DNA of 64,000 nucleotides from the NCBI GenBank assembly GCA_003214615.1, contig QCLK01000002.1, positions 62,001 through 126,000 of the forward strand, written 5' to 3'. Both the position numbers and the translations under genes were made by a program. Below the pieces are notes generated by a model that had not been told where the DNA came from, searched no databases, and worked only from the letters and a program-made list of their open reading frames with translations. Below, in pieces: positions 28,632 to 39,524 of the stretch. The stretch is from Pelagibacteraceae bacterium AG-414-E02 (GTDB lineage Bacteria > Pseudomonadota > Alphaproteobacteria > Pelagibacterales > Pelagibacteraceae). Numbering within the stretch: the first letter of the stretch is position 1; each line of letters begins with the position of its first letter.

Positions 28632-29441
28632 TTATTTCCATTTTGCCAATGGCGGCATAGACATTAAAATTGCTTCTGGATTGCCACCGCTATTCAATCC
28701 AAATTTAGTTCCACGATCATATAATAAATTAAATTCTACGTACCTTCCTCGTTTTAGTAATTGGAATTCTTTTTCCTTTTTTGTCCATTTTTTATGCATT
28801 TTATTCTTTACTATTATGTATACTAAATGAGCAAATGTACTTCCCACGTCTTTGGTGAATGAAAAATCTTTTTCCCAGTCGTCCATTTTATAATCAAAAA
28901 ATATACCTCCAATACCACGAGGTTCACCTCTGTGTGGCAAATAAAAATATTCGTCACACCATTTTTTATATTTTTTATAATACTTTTTATTATGTAAATT
29001 GCACATTTTTTTTAATTTGTTATGAAAATATTTTTTCTCTTTATTATCTATAATGTTCGGGGTCATATCTATACCACCGCCAAACCAATTTTTTTTCGTA
29101 CAAATAAATCTAGTATTAAAGTGCATTGCTGGAATTTTTGGATTTTTTGGATGAAGTACAACCGAAATCCCAGAAGACCAAAAATGAGTACTGGCACTTG
29201 TTCCTGGAATTTTTCTTGCAAATTTTTTAGAAAATTGACCCATAACATTGGAAAAAGCAACTCCACCCTTTTCAATTACGTTACCATTTATAATTCTAAA
29301 TTCTCCATGCTTCCATTTATTTTTTTTAAATTTAACACTAGATCCGTATTCCTTTTCTAGTTGTTCAACATTATTACAAATTATATTTTGAAGGTTTAAA
29401 AACCATTCTTTTGCTAATTTTTGTTTTTTTTTTATTTTCAT
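28632..29441 (-). CDS. hemF: Oxygen-dependent coproporphyrinogen III oxidase
   Basis: GISVVLHPKNPKIPAMHFNTRF, RGEPRGIGGIFFD, RGRYVEFNLLYDRGTKFGL. Confidence 0.95.
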   Translation of the reverse strand: MKIKKKQKLAKEWFLNLQNIICNNVEQLEKEYGSSVKFKKNKWKHGEFRIINGNVIEKGGVAFSNVMGQFSKKFARKIPGTSASTHFWSSGISVVLHPKNPKIPAMHFNTRFICTKKNWFGGGIDMTPNIIDNKEKKYFHNKLKKMCNLHNKKYYKKYKKWCDEYFYLPHRGEPRGIGGIFFDYKMDDWEKDFSFTKDVGSTFAHLVYIIVKNKMHKKWTKKEKEFQLLKRGRYVEFNLLYDRGTKFGLNSGGNPEAILMSMPPLAKWK

Positions 29442-29445
29442 ATTT

Positions 29446-29895
29446 TTATAAGCAAGAATTTTGCCTTAAAGCTTCTGACAGGGTAATAGCTGCAGCCATG
29501 CCTATATTTAGGGATCTTGCGTTTTTTTTTAAGGGAATTTTTAAACTTTGATAACATTTATTATGCACAATCTTTGGAACACCTTCACTCTCCCTACCAA
29601 AAAGCAATGTATCTTTTGGTTTAAACTTAAAACTATTATAATTTTTTTTAGCCTTTGTAGTCATAAGTATAACTCTTGTATTTTTTTTCTTAATTAAAAA
29701 TTTTTCGTATGATTTGTAGGTTATTATTTTGCTTTTATCTAAATAATCCATAGCAACTTTTTTTAATCTTTTGTCATCGAGATAGAAGCCGCAAGGTTCT
29801 ATTATTTCTAGAGTTGCATCAAAACAAGAGCATAAACGAATTATAGCAGCAGTGTTTTGAGGTATATCAGGTTGATATAAAGCAATATTAAACAT
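29446..29895 (-). CDS. trmL: tRNA (cytidine(34)-2'-O)-methyltransferase
   Basis: YQPDIPQNTAAIIRLC, LLFGRESEGVP, ARSLNIGMAAAITLSEALRQ. Confidence 0.92.
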   Translation of the reverse strand: MFNIALYQPDIPQNTAAIIRLCSCFDATLEIIEPCGFYLDDKRLKKVAMDYLDKSKIITYKSYEKFLIKKKNTRVILMTTKAKKNYNSFKFKPKDTLLFGRESEGVPKIVHNKCYQSLKIPLKKNARSLNIGMAAAITLSEALRQNSCL

Positions 29896-29994
29896 ATTCT
29901 AATTGTGCATTAATTTGTGTGTCATTCTGACCCTAGCAAATTTATATTAATTGTAATTAATTCATAATATATACTACATAAAGGCTTCAAATAT

Positions 29995-30507
29995 ATGAGC
30001 AATAAAATAAAGCCAAAAAGAAGAGATTTTCTATTTACAGCAACCTATACAATAGGAGCGGTCGGTTTGGGCGCGGCCATTTGGCCATTGGTAGACCAAA
30101 TGAATCCAGATTCTTCTGTAAAAGCATTATCAACAACTGAAGTTGACATTAGTACAGTAGAACCAGGGAAAACTATAACTGTATTATGGAGAGGCAAACC
30201 AATTTTTATTAGAAGAAGAACTAAAAAAGAAATAGAGGAAGCAGCCAAAGTAGATCTAAAAGATTTAAAAGATCCTGAAAAAGATTCGGATAGAGCAAAA
30301 AATCCTGAATGGTTGGTTATGGTTGGTGTTTGCACGCATTTAGGGTGTGTCCCATTAGGCGATAAAGGAGATTATAATGCTTGGTTCTGTCCATGTCATG
30401 GTTCACATTATGATACTTCGGGTCGAATTAGAAAGGGACCTGCTCCAACAAATTTAGAAATACCTAAATATGAATTCGTTAATAATAATATAATTAAAAT
30501 AGGCTAG
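29995..30507 (+). CDS. petA: Ubiquinol-cytochrome c reductase iron-sulfur (Rieske) subunit
   Basis: [33 protein letters not shown]-like RRDFL signal. Confidence 0.95.
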   Translation: MSNKIKPKRRDFLFTATYTIGAVGLGAAIWPLVDQMNPDSSVKALSTTEVDISTVEPGKTITVLWRGKPIFIRRRTKKEIEEAAKVDLKDLKDPEKDSDRAKNPEWLVMVGVCTHLGCVPLGDKGDYNAWFCPCHGSHYDTSGRIRKGPAPTNLEIPKYEFVNNNIIKIG

Positions 30508-30514
30508 TTTTAAG

Positions 30515-31801
30515 ATGAGTGAAAATAAATATATTCCAAAAACAAAATTAGCCAAATGGTTTGACAGTCGTTTACCTTTATTGTCCCTTTCTCATCATTT
30601 AAAGGAATATCCTACACCAAAAAATTTAAATTATTGGTGGACATTCGGTGGAATATTAACCTTTTGTTTGATCACTCAGATTATCACTGGAGTAATATTA
30701 GGTATGCACTATGTGGCCCATACGGATCATGCATTTGAAAGTATCGAGCACATCATGCGAGATGTTAATTATGGTTGGTTGCTTAGATATGTACATGCAA
30801 ATGGTGCTTCAATGTTTTTTTTAGCAGTTTACATTCATATTTTTAGAGGTTTGTTCTATGGTTCATATAAAGCTCCAAGAGAGGTTATTTGGATAATCGG
30901 AGTAATTATTTATTTACTAATGATGGCTACAGCTTTTATGGGTTATGTTTTGCCTTGGGGGCAAATGAGTTTTTGGGGAGCAACTGTAATAACAAATCTA
31001 TTTAGCGCAATACCTTTAGTTGGAGAAAGTATTACAACATGGCTTTGGGGAGGGTATGCTGTCGACAATCCAACTTTGACCAGGTTTTATGCTTTACATT
31101 ATTTACTTCCATTTTTAATTTTTGGTTTAATTATACTTCATATTTGGGCTCTACACGTTCCAGGAAATAACAACCCAACAGGAATTGATGTTAAGAAAAA
31201 TAGTAACGAAACTATGCCATTTCATCCATATATGGTCATGAAAGATATAACTGCTTTATTAGTTTTTATAATTATATTTTTTTGGTTTGTATTTTTTGCA
31301 CCAAATGCTTTAGGGCATCCAGATAATTACATTGAAGCTAATCCATTAGTAACTCCAACACACATTGTTCCCGAGTGGTACCTATTACCTTTTTATGCAA
31401 TTTTAAGAGCTATACCTAGCAAACTTGGAGGAGTTATCTTTATGTTTGCTGCAATTTTTGTATTAGTTTTGTTACCATGGCTTGATACATCAAAAGTTAG
31501 ATCTTCAACATTTAGACCACTATATAGAAAGTTTTTCTGGGTTTTGGTGGTTACAGTTATTTTATTAGGATACCTAGGAGCAAAACCTCCTGAGGGGATT
31601 TATTTAGTTTTGTCGAGAATAGCAACAGCGTATTACTTTATTCATTTTTTAATATTACTACCCGTGCTTGGGCGTTATGAAAAAACAGATCCATTACCAA
31701 TGAGCATTTCCGATCCAGTTTTAGATAAACCTGGTTTAATTGATAAGTTTAAAAAAGCAGCAGGACAATATGAAGGTGATAATGTTGGGTCTTTTAAATA
31801 G
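30515..31801 (+). CDS. petB: Cytochrome b
   Basis: [35 protein letters not shown]. Confidence 0.96.
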   Translation: MSENKYIPKTKLAKWFDSRLPLLSLSHHLKEYPTPKNLNYWWTFGGILTFCLITQIITGVILGMHYVAHTDHAFESIEHIMRDVNYGWLLRYVHANGASMFFLAVYIHIFRGLFYGSYKAPREVIWIIGVIIYLLMMATAFMGYVLPWGQMSFWGATVITNLFSAIPLVGESITTWLWGGYAVDNPTLTRFYALHYLLPFLIFGLIILHIWALHVPGNNNPTGIDVKKNSNETMPFHPYMVMKDITALLVFIIIFFWFVFFAPNALGHPDNYIEANPLVTPTHIVPEWYLLPFYAILRAIPSKLGGVIFMFAAIFVLVLLPWLDTSKVRSSTFRPLYRKFFWVLVVTVILLGYLGAKPPEGIYLVLSRIATAYYFIHFLILLPVLGRYEKTDPLPMSISDPVLDKPGLIDKFKKAAGQYEGDNVGSFK

Positions 31802-32657
31802 AATAATTTTAACAATTTTAATTTCAATAATTACTACTTTGTCCTTTGCTGATGATCAACATTCGCACGGAGCAAATACAAATTATTTAAATACAGATTG
31901 GAGTTTTAAAGGAATTTTTGGAACATTTGACCGCGCTTCACTTCAAAGAGGTTATCAAGTCTACCAAGAAGTTTGTGCCGGTTGCCACTCTGTACAACAT
32001 TTAAGTTACAGAAATTTATCTGAAAAGGGTGGCCCTGAGTTTTCCGTTGAAGAAGCCAAGGCTATTGCATCTCAATTTGAAGTAGAAGATGGACCTAATA
32101 GTGATGGGGAAATGTTTATGAGACCAGCGAGATTATCAGATAAATTTGTAAAACCTTTTCCCAACGTTGAAGCTGCAACAGCAGCAAATGGTGGGGCATA
32201 TCCTCCAGATATGTCTGTTTTAACAAAAGCAAGGGCAGGTGGAGCAGATTATATTTACTCTCTTCTTTTGGGATACGAAGATCCCCCAACAGGTTTTGAG
32301 CTTGATGATGGCGTTTATTACAATAAATATATGGCAGGAAACAAAATTAAAATGTCAGCACCACTTATGGATGGTATTGTAGAATATGCTGATGGCACTG
32401 AAGCAACAACAGCACAAATGTCAAAAGATGTAACCACATTTTTAGTTTGGGCTGCTGAACCACATCTAGAAGCCCAGCACCGCATGGGTTTTACAGCTAT
32501 TATATATTTAATTATACTTTTAACTTTAGTTTATATGAGTAAACAAAAAGTATGGTCACGATTTGGTTCAAAGAAAGAATTAGAAGAAGAAACTTTTGAT
32601 AAAGTTGAAAAAGCTGTAACAGAATACGAAGGGGAAGATCCCAAAACTTTTAAATAA
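31782..32657 (+). CDS. petC: Cytochrome c1
   Basis: [16 protein letters not shown]-terminal TM anchor; ATG at 31782 gives a signal peptide and overlaps petB by 20 nt. Confidence 0.93.
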   Translation: MLGLLNRIILTILISIITTLSFADDQHSHGANTNYLNTDWSFKGIFGTFDRASLQRGYQVYQEVCAGCHSVQHLSYRNLSEKGGPEFSVEEAKAIASQFEVEDGPNSDGEMFMRPARLSDKFVKPFPNVEAATAANGGAYPPDMSVLTKARAGGADYIYSLLLGYEDPPTGFELDDGVYYNKYMAGNKIKMSAPLMDGIVEYADGTEATTAQMSKDVTTFLVWAAEPHLEAQHRMGFTAIIYLIILLTLVYMSKQKVWSRFGSKKELEEETFDKVEKAVTEYEGEDPKTFK

Positions 32658-32755
32658 TTTAAATTCATAAGGGTGCGACAAAAAATTTCAATTTCAATTT
32701 TTTTTTAAGATTTTTTTCATATTTTAAACACAATCTAATACTAAATAAACGTTAA

Positions 32756-32830
32756 ATGCGTCTCAAAATATTTTACACTTTTATTTTATTATATTGGACT
32801 GTTTTAGTTTTTGGTCCATTTATTCAGTAA
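32756..32830 (+). CDS. Candidate micro-ORF, 24 aa, single TM: MRLKIFYTFILLYWTVLVFGPFIQ
   Basis: Hand translation of the petC-ychF gap; ATG start, TAA stop; hydrophobic span. Confidence 0.35.
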   Translation: MRLKIFYTFILLYWTVLVFGPFIQ

Positions 32831-32833
32831 TTT

Positions 32834-32911
32834 ATGACTAAAATACTATTTTTGTCTTCCTGGTCTCTTGTTATAGCGTTTTTTGCTGCAGCAACAATTT
32901 TGTCTTTTTAA
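32834..32911 (+). CDS. Candidate micro-ORF, 25 aa, single TM: MTKILFLSSWSLVIAFFAAATILSF
   Basis: ATG 3 nt after the previous micro-ORF stop; TAA stop; hydrophobic span. Confidence 0.35.
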   Translation: MTKILFLSSWSLVIAFFAAATILSF

Positions 32912-32915
32912 AAAC

Positions 32916-33989
32916 TTAACTTCCAACTCTGAAGTACATTACATCTCCGTCATTAACCAAGTAATCTTTTCCTTCAAGCCGTAACTTTCCGGCATTTTTA
33001 CATTCATTAAAACCTTTGTACTTTATAAAGTCTTCGTGTGTTACTGTTTCAGCTCTAATAAATTTTTTTTTAAAATCAGTGTGAATCACGCCAGCAGCAT
33101 CAACCGCTTTTGAGTTTTTTTCAATAGTCCAAGCTCTACTTTCTTCAGGACCAGAGGTGAAAAAAGTGCTAAGACCCAGAGTTTCATAACCAGTTTTAAT
33201 TAAATTATCTAAACCAGTACTTTTTATTCCTGATTCAAGCATAAAATCTTTACGATCTTTTGTTTGAAGGTTCATAATTTGGTCTTCAATATCAGCGCAT
33301 ACAATAATTATATTTTCCTCAGAAAACTTTTTTTTACAAGCATCCGAATATTTATTTCCATTGGGCAAGCTTTTTTCGTCAACATTACAAACAATTATTT
33401 TTGGTTTAAGAGATAAAAGACCTGATTTTTTTATTATATCTTTACTATAATTTTTCTTTAATTCGTCTGGTCTTTTTCCGCTGTTAATTAATTTTTGGCA
33501 TTCTTCTAAAAATTTTAATTCGTCTTTTTCTAATTTTTTTTTATTACTTTTTTCCAGTCTTTTTTGAAGAGATTCTAAATCAGATAACAGGATTTCAGTT
33601 TCAATAATTTCAAGATCCCTTATTGGATCTACATCTTTATTTACATTTTGTATTTTTTCAGAGTCAAAACAGCGTGTAAGATGAATAATAGTATCTACTT
33701 GTCTAACATGAGAAAGAAATTTGTTTCCCAATCCCTCTCCCTTAGAAGCCCCCTTAACTAGGCCAGCAATATCTACAAAAGTAATGGCTGCATTAATTGT
33801 TTTAGTAGATTTAGATATCACAGATATTTTATCTAATCTTTCATCAGGTACAGAAACTATCCCGACATTTGGATCAATGGTACAAAAAGGAAAATTTTCT
33901 GCTTGAGCTTTTTTGGATGTGCTCAGGGCATTAAATAAAGTTGACTTACCAACGTTGGGCAATCCAACTATTCCGCACTTAAAACCCAT
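32916..33989 (-). CDS. ychF: Redox-regulated ATPase/GTP-binding protein YchF
   Basis: [42 protein letters not shown]. Confidence 0.96.
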   Translation of the reverse strand: MGFKCGIVGLPNVGKSTLFNALSTSKKAQAENFPFCTIDPNVGIVSVPDERLDKISVISKSTKTINAAITFVDIAGLVKGASKGEGLGNKFLSHVRQVDTIIHLTRCFDSEKIQNVNKDVDPIRDLEIIETEILLSDLESLQKRLEKSNKKKLEKDELKFLEECQKLINSGKRPDELKKNYSKDIIKKSGLLSLKPKIIVCNVDEKSLPNGNKYSDACKKKFSEENIIIVCADIEDQIMNLQTKDRKDFMLESGIKSTGLDNLIKTGYETLGLSTFFTSGPEESRAWTIEKNSKAVDAAGVIHTDFKKKFIRAETVTHEDFIKYKGFNECKNAGKLRLEGKDYLVNDGDVMYFRVGS

Positions 33990-33991
33990 TG

Positions 33992-34552
33992 TTATTTTTG
34001 GTTAACTTTGCTTGAAAAAAGATCCAAGTCTTTTTTTATTAAAGTTGATATGCAGTCAACTATATTATCTGCAACTTTGGAGATATTTTGTTTTTCTTCA
34101 ATAGAGAAATTATCTAATACATGGTCAGCACCTGTTGAATTTTTTTTAGGGCGACCAATACCTATTCTTATACGGGTATAATTTTTTCCTATATTTTTAT
34201 CTAAAGATTCAATTCCATTGTGGCCAGCATTACCTCCTCCAAATTTAACTTTAATTTTCCCAATATCGATATCCATATCGTCATGAAATACAAAAACATT
34301 TTTTGCATCTATTTTAAAATAATCTATGAGTTCTTTTATGCATATCCCAGAATTATTCATAAATGTCAGAGGTTTTATTGCGTAAACTTTTTGTTCTTCG
34401 ATTTGTCCTGTTGTTAATAAACCTTTAAATTTCGGTTTTTGCTTTGAGAGCTTAAATTTACTATTTATAGAGTCAATCAAAAGAAATCCAACGTTGTGTC
34501 GATTATTAGAATTATTTGGATTTGGATTTCCTAAGCCTACAAGTAGAAGCAT
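33992..34552 (-). CDS. pth: Peptidyl-tRNA hydrolase
   Basis: VGLGNPNPNNSNNRHNVGF, KPLTFMNNSG, GGGNAGHNGIESL. Confidence 0.95.
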   Translation of the reverse strand: MLLLVGLGNPNPNNSNNRHNVGFLLIDSINSKFKLSKQKPKFKGLLTTGQIEEQKVYAIKPLTFMNNSGICIKELIDYFKIDAKNVFVFHDDMDIDIGKIKVKFGGGNAGHNGIESLDKNIGKNYTRIRIGIGRPKKNSTGADHVLDNFSIEEKQNISKVADNIVDCISTLIKKDLDLFSSKVNQK

Positions 34553-34572
34553 ATTAAATAATTTGTCCTATT

Positions 34573-35337
34573 TTATTTCTTTTTGGTTTCTTTTTCTTTA
34601 CCAGAAGATTGACCTTTATCAGCTGCTGCTTTGGGCTTATCGTCAGCAGGTTTACCTGTTTTTTCTTTAACATCGTCTGCTTTTTTCTCTTCTCCCTCAG
34701 TAGTTCCTTCTGTTTCGGTACCTTCAGCAGGCGTTTCTCCCTCTGCAGCTGCCTCTTCAGTTTTTTCTGGTTCTACCAAGATAGTTGGAGAAGCCACAGT
34801 AGCAATTACAAAATCTCTATCAGTAATTGTTGGCAAAACATTTTCTGGGAGTTTTACAGATGATATTTTAAGACTGCTATTAATTTCTGTATTATCTAAA
34901 TCTACAATTATTTCATCAGGGATATTTTCTGCCGGACATTTTAACTCTACTTTTCTTCTTACAATATTTAAAACTCCTCCTTTTTTTAATCCTGGAGATT
35001 TTTCTGAGTTAATGAATTTTACAGGGATTTCCAAATTTAATTTTGATCCTTTAACAATTCTGATAAAATCAATATGTATTGGCTCATCTGATATTGGATC
35101 GTAAGAAATATCTCTAGGAAGTACTTTTTGTTGACTTCCGTCAATATCTAAATCAAAAACTTTTGATAAAAAAGTTTTTGTTTTTATAATGTCTTTAAGA
35201 TGAGATTTATTAAGACTTATATTAATATTATTTTCTTTTCCACCGTATAATACCGCAGGTATAAAGCCGTCAGATCTTAGCTTATTTATCTGTCCAGTGG
35301 ACGTGGTAGTTCTCTTTATGGCTTTTAAAATATTCAT
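34573..35337 (-). CDS. rplY: 50S ribosomal protein L25/Ctc with a long low-complexity C-terminal tail
   Basis: L25 N-terminus (RTTTSTGQINKLRSDGFIPAVLYG); ATG at 35337 preferred over the ORF-track start. Confidence 0.9.
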   Translation of the reverse strand: MNILKAIKRTTTSTGQINKLRSDGFIPAVLYGGKENNINISLNKSHLKDIIKTKTFLSKVFDLDIDGSQQKVLPRDISYDPISDEPIHIDFIRIVKGSKLNLEIPVKFINSEKSPGLKKGGVLNIVRRKVELKCPAENIPDEIIVDLDNTEINSSLKISSVKLPENVLPTITDRDFVIATVASPTILVEPEKTEEAAAEGETPAEGTETEGTTEGEEKKADDVKEKTGKPADDKPKAAADKGQSSGKEKETKKK

Positions 35338-35386
35338 GAATTGGAAATGTGGTTTTATATTATGTTTGAAAAAAAAACAAGTAAAA

Positions 35387-36319
35387 TTATTTAAAAAGGC
35401 TTGAAACTGACGTAGAGTTTGCAATTCTTTTCATAGCTTCCGAAATCATTGGTGCAATAGAAATTATTTCTATCTTTCTGCTTCTTGCAATTTTTTTGGA
35501 ATTATCAATTGTATCTGTAGTTACTAATTTTTTAATTTGAGACTTTTCTATCTTACTTACTGCCTCTCCACTTAGCACTGCGTGAGTAATATAAACATAA
35601 ACATCTTTTGCCCCTTTATCTTTTAGAGCTTTTACTGCGTTAACAATTGTTCCTCCTGTGTCTATTATATCATCCACAATTACACAATTTTTACCTTTTA
35701 CATTTCCAACAATATTCATTACTTCTGATTTTCCTGGAGCTGGTCTTCTTTTGTCAATTATAGCGATGCTAGAGTTTATTCTTCTACTAAGGGCTCTTGT
35801 TCTTTCCACACCACCAACATCTGGGGCAACACAAATTAAATTATTTAATTTCATTTTATTTTTTATATGTCTTGCAAAAATAGGTGTTGCAAATAAATTA
35901 TCTACAGGAATGTCAAAAAAACCTTGAATTTGACCTGCGTGCAAATCGACACTTAAAATTCTATTTGCTCCAGCATTTGTAATAAGATTTGAAACCAATT
36001 TTGCCGATATTGCTGTTCTTGGAACTACTTTTCTGTCTTGTCTTGCATATCCAAAGTAAGGAATTACTGCAGTGATATTTTTAGCAGAAGATCTTCTTAG
36101 TGCATCAATACAAATTAAAAGCTCCATTAAATTATCGTTTGCTGGTGTAGAAGTTGATTGAACTACGAATATACTGTTTCCACGAATATTTTCATTAATT
36201 TCTATGTAAACCTCTCCATCCGCAAATCTTTTGATATTTGAATTAACCAATTTTAGCTTGAGTTGTCTTGCTATGTCTTTACATAATTTTGAATTACTTG
36301 TGCCAGCAAGAACTTTCAT
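35387..36319 (-). CDS. prs: Ribose-phosphate pyrophosphokinase
   Basis: VQSTSTPANDNLMELLICIDALRRSSA, VIVDDIIDTGGTI. Confidence 0.96.
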   Translation of the reverse strand: MKVLAGTSNSKLCKDIARQLKLKLVNSNIKRFADGEVYIEINENIRGNSIFVVQSTSTPANDNLMELLICIDALRRSSAKNITAVIPYFGYARQDRKVVPRTAISAKLVSNLITNAGANRILSVDLHAGQIQGFFDIPVDNLFATPIFARHIKNKMKLNNLICVAPDVGGVERTRALSRRINSSIAIIDKRRPAPGKSEVMNIVGNVKGKNCVIVDDIIDTGGTIVNAVKALKDKGAKDVYVYITHAVLSGEAVSKIEKSQIKKLVTTDTIDNSKKIARSRKIEIISIAPMISEAMKRIANSTSVSSLFK

Positions 36320-36375
36320 ATGATAAGTTGTTTATACAACTTTATTTTTACTTTTCAATTTAATTAAACATTTAA

Positions 36376-37137
36376 TTAAGTCATTAATATGACGGAAATA
36401 CACCTTCCATAATCTTTCTCTTTTTCAACACATGATCTTCTATAACTGTAAAAAAAATCCCTTTTAGAAAAGGTGTCTATTTCAATATTTTCTACATTTT
36501 TGATTCCCAGATTGGATATTTCATCATTTATAAAAGCTCTTAGATCAAAAAAAAATTTATTATCATTAGTTTTTTCAAAAAAATATTTGTTCCTAGGATT
36601 TTGATTAGTAAATCTATTGTAAAAATCAATTTTTACTTCATAGCTTTCTTTTTTTATACATGGCCCAATTACGGCAATTAATTCATTTAAATCAGAATTT
36701 AGTTCTTTAAATTTCTTAACAGTATTTTTTACTACACCATTAAAAGCACCCTTCCATCCAGAGTGTATACATCCAATTATTTTTTTTTTAGGTTCGTACA
36801 ATAAAATAGGCGCACAATCAGCAGCAAGTATACCGATTGCAACATTTTTAATTTTTGTAACTATTGCATCTCCTGATAATTTATTTTTTATGCTCTTTTC
36901 ATTTTCAAAAAATATAACATGGTTGCTATGTTTTTGATTTAAAGTTATTAACGATTCTTTTTTACAACCAACTTCACGACTCACCAATTCAAGGTTTTTT
37001 ATAACATTTTTTTTTTCATCATTTGAGCCTATTCCACAATTCAAACTTTCATAAATTCCTTTTGAAAAACCATTTTTTCTTGAAAAAAAACAATGTTTTA
37101 TATTTTTAAATTTTTGCAATTTTTCTGAATAAAACAT
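36376..37137 (-). CDS. pgeF: Purine nucleoside phosphorylase / YfiH (laccase-domain) family
   Basis: ADCAPILLYEP, GCIHSGWKGAFNGVVKN, GPCIKKESYEV. Confidence 0.92.
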   Translation of the reverse strand: MFYSEKLQKFKNIKHCFFSRKNGFSKGIYESLNCGIGSNDEKKNVIKNLELVSREVGCKKESLITLNQKHSNHVIFFENEKSIKNKLSGDAIVTKIKNVAIGILAADCAPILLYEPKKKIIGCIHSGWKGAFNGVVKNTVKKFKELNSDLNELIAVIGPCIKKESYEVKIDFYNRFTNQNPRNKYFFEKTNDNKFFFDLRAFINDEISNLGIKNVENIEIDTFSKRDFFYSYRRSCVEKEKDYGRCISVILMT

Positions 37138-37139
37138 TA

Positions 37140-38204
37140 TTAAAACCCCAAAGAAAACTTTCCGTCTTTTTTTTGCGCAAAAAGAACTTTAAATAAATCG
37201 CCCATTTCTCTAGAGTCTAATAATCTTTTTATTCTATAGTACATATTTGCTTTTGATTTAAATGTCATTTTTTGGGATAAAATATTTGCTCTTTCTAAAA
37301 TACCCATTTTTTGCAAAAATTCCCTTTGCGTTACAATTTTTTTTACGTTTAAATTATTTTTTCTTAAAATTTTATTGAACAGGGCAAAATTTACAAGTGA
37401 TGTAATATCTGAGTTACCAACTTGGGAAAAAATATTTTTATATCTGTGTTTCATGACAGATTGCAAAGTATTTTGGTTTTTATCTAAAATATATCCGTAA
37501 TCAAAAGCCAAAAGGCACCCATTAAATTTATGTATTTTTTTTGATATGATTTTTAAATATTCAATTGCTTCTATTGGATATTCAATCATATTTTTTGAAG
37601 AAGACAAATTAATTATGTCATTGTATTGAATTAATTTTTTACTTATCTTTTTATATAAAAACTTTAAATTTTCCTTGTTATTTGATAGAGCAACGTGCTT
37701 TTCAAATAACAAATTTCCTTTTTTATATATTTGTTTGATGGGCAAAGAATCAAAAAATTCATTTCCGAAAAAAATTATTGGTCCATAATTAATATTATTT
37801 ATACTGTTGATCCATTTTACCTTACTATTTTTAATTTTATTATTTTGAATTTTTTTTAACTTGCCGCTTATTTCTAGTAGATTTATTTCTAAACAATTAT
37901 AGAAAGCTTTAAATTTTTTAAATGTTTTCAATAAATTATTGCATAATGATCCTTCGCCAGGTCCGAGTTCGACAATTATAATTTTTTTGGGTTTTCCTAA
38001 ATACTCCCAGTAAGCAACACACCATACAGCTATCATTTCTCCAAATAAATTTGATATTAATGGAGAAGTAATAAAATCCCCTTCTGTACCGAAAGGATTT
38101 TTTTTCATATAATAGCCAAACTTCTTATCATACAGAACCATGTTGATAAATTTATCCAAAGGGATAGATTCTTGCTTTTTAAAAATATCAATTATTTTGT
38201 TCAT
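37140..38204 (-). CDS. MidA/NDUFAF7-type SAM-dependent methyltransferase
   Basis: DFITSPLISNLFGEMIAVW, IVELGPGEGSL, FFGNEFFDSLPI. Confidence 0.9.
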   Translation of the reverse strand: MNKIIDIFKKQESIPLDKFINMVLYDKKFGYYMKKNPFGTEGDFITSPLISNLFGEMIAVWCVAYWEYLGKPKKIIIVELGPGEGSLCNNLLKTFKKFKAFYNCLEINLLEISGKLKKIQNNKIKNSKVKWINSINNINYGPIIFFGNEFFDSLPIKQIYKKGNLLFEKHVALSNNKENLKFLYKKISKKLIQYNDIINLSSSKNMIEYPIEAIEYLKIISKKIHKFNGCLLAFDYGYILDKNQNTLQSVMKHRYKNIFSQVGNSDITSLVNFALFNKILRKNNLNVKKIVTQREFLQKMGILERANILSQKMTFKSKANMYYRIKRLLDSREMGDLFKVLFAQKKDGKFSLGF

Positions 38205-38994
38205 TTTTTTTTATAAAGAAAATTATAAAAATTCCAGTTAGAAAAGTTACTACACTTAAAAACATTCCCATTGAAATATAACTATAAATATAACCAATAT
38301 GTTGATCTGGTTCTCGAAAAATTTCTGAAAATGTTCTTAAAATTGAATATAAAATTAAAAATATCGCAGATACATATCCAGTTTTTAGTAATAATTTTTT
38401 TTTTAAAGCAAAAAAGTTTATTAAAATAAAAAGCACAACTCCTTCTAATAAGGCTTCATAAATTTGTGATGGATGTCTTCCAAAGTTTCCAGTTTCAGGA
38501 AAAATTATTGCCCATGGCATGGAAGATGCTTTCCCATAAAGTTCTCCATTTATAAAATTAGCTATTCTTCCTAAAAAAAGACCTATCGGTGTTACGCAGG
38601 CAACGATATCAGTAAATTTTAAAAAGTTAACTTTTTTGATTTTTGAGAAAAAATATGTTGCAACTATTACACCGATCAAACCGCCATGGAAAGACATCCC
38701 GCCGTGCCAAACTTTGAAAATTTCTAGAATATTTTGACTGTAATAACCAAAATTATAAAGGACTATATATCCCAGTCTTCCCCCCAAGATTATTCCAATT
38801 ATCAAATATATTATTAGATCATCAAATTCAGAGGGTTTAATCGTTTTATCAGTACATTTATCATTTTTAATTATTTTAATTGCATATAACCAACCCAGTA
38901 TTATCCCGAGAATATAGGCTATGGAATACCATTTAATTTGAAAAAAACCCAAATCTATAAATACTGGATTAAAATTATGAACCATCATTTGCAA
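38188..38994 (-). CDS. lgt: Prolipoprotein diacylglyceryl transferase
   Basis: GGRLGYIVLYN, WHGGMSFHGGLIGV, GLFLGRIANFINGELYGK. Confidence 0.95.
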   Translation of the reverse strand: MQMMVHNFNPVFIDLGFFQIKWYSIAYILGIILGWLYAIKIIKNDKCTDKTIKPSEFDDLIIYLIIGIILGGRLGYIVLYNFGYYSQNILEIFKVWHGGMSFHGGLIGVIVATYFFSKIKKVNFLKFTDIVACVTPIGLFLGRIANFINGELYGKASSMPWAIIFPETGNFGRHPSQIYEALLEGVVLFILINFFALKKKLLLKTGYVSAIFLILYSILRTFSEIFREPDQHIGYIYSYISMGMFLSVVTFLTGIFIIFFIKKNEQNN

Positions 38995-39048
38995 AAAAAG
39001 ATTTATTTAACAATTGAATTAAAATAACTTAAAGATATTTAAAAATAT

Positions 39049-39291
39049 ATGGAAAAATATAATAAGTTAATAAGAAATATAACAGAATTGATAGAAAAAG
39101 GTTTATTCACTTCTAAAGATTTGAAAAAAGAAGTGGAAGATTCGCTAAAATTTAAAATTGAAAGTATTACTAATAAATTGAACCTTGTTTCCAGGGAGGA
39201 GTTTGAAGTACAAAAAAAAATCATTGAAAAATTACAAAAGGATTTAATAAGAATAAAAGCAAAAAAAGTTAGAAAAAAATCAAAAAGGTAA
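39049..39291 (+). CDS. BMFP/UbiK-like accessory factor
   Basis: LVSREEFEVQKKIIEKLQ motif plus short helical N-terminus. Confidence 0.72.
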   Translation: MEKYNKLIRNITELIEKGLFTSKDLKKEVEDSLKFKIESITNKLNLVSREEFEVQKKIIEKLQKDLIRIKAKKVRKKSKR

Positions 39292-39524
39292 AAAAATTCT
39301 AACTCTTAGGCCATTAAGGTGACTTTTTTCTAGAGAGATAGATCCTCCATGACTACGAATAATATCATTTGAAATTGAAAGACCCAGACCCACACCAGAT
39401 TTATTTTGACCTCTGCTTTTATCAATTCTATAAAAAGGTTTCATTATATTTTGATATTCATTTTCTGGTACACCCGGCCCATCGTCATCGATTAAAATTA
39501 CGACATTATTTGCAGTTTTTTTTT
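39280..39524 (-). pseudogene. Out-of-frame C-terminal remainder of the kinase (D/G boxes)
   Basis: With one fewer A in the A9 tract: TKKTANNVVILIDDDGPGVPENEYQNIMKPFYRIDKSRGQNKSGVGLGLSISNDIIRSHGGSISLEKSHLNGLRVRIFLPF*. Confidence 0.85.

Noticed and set aside
29022-29360. 112-aa plus-strand ORF
   Set aside because: Antisense to hemF; AT-rich shadow ORF with no domain features.
29896-29994. Possible riboswitch or structured leader upstream of petA
   Set aside because: Only AT-rich repeats and promoter-like hexamers with poor spacing; no GC-paired structure found by eye.
34631-35104. 157-aa plus-strand ORF rich in Ser/Val/Pro
   Set aside because: Shadow of the low-complexity rplY tail on the opposite strand; no independent coding evidence.
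35338-35424. N-terminal extension of the rplY ORF overlapping prs
   Set aside because: The L25 fold starts at the ATG 35337; the upstream part is read-through of the ORF caller into the prs 3' end.
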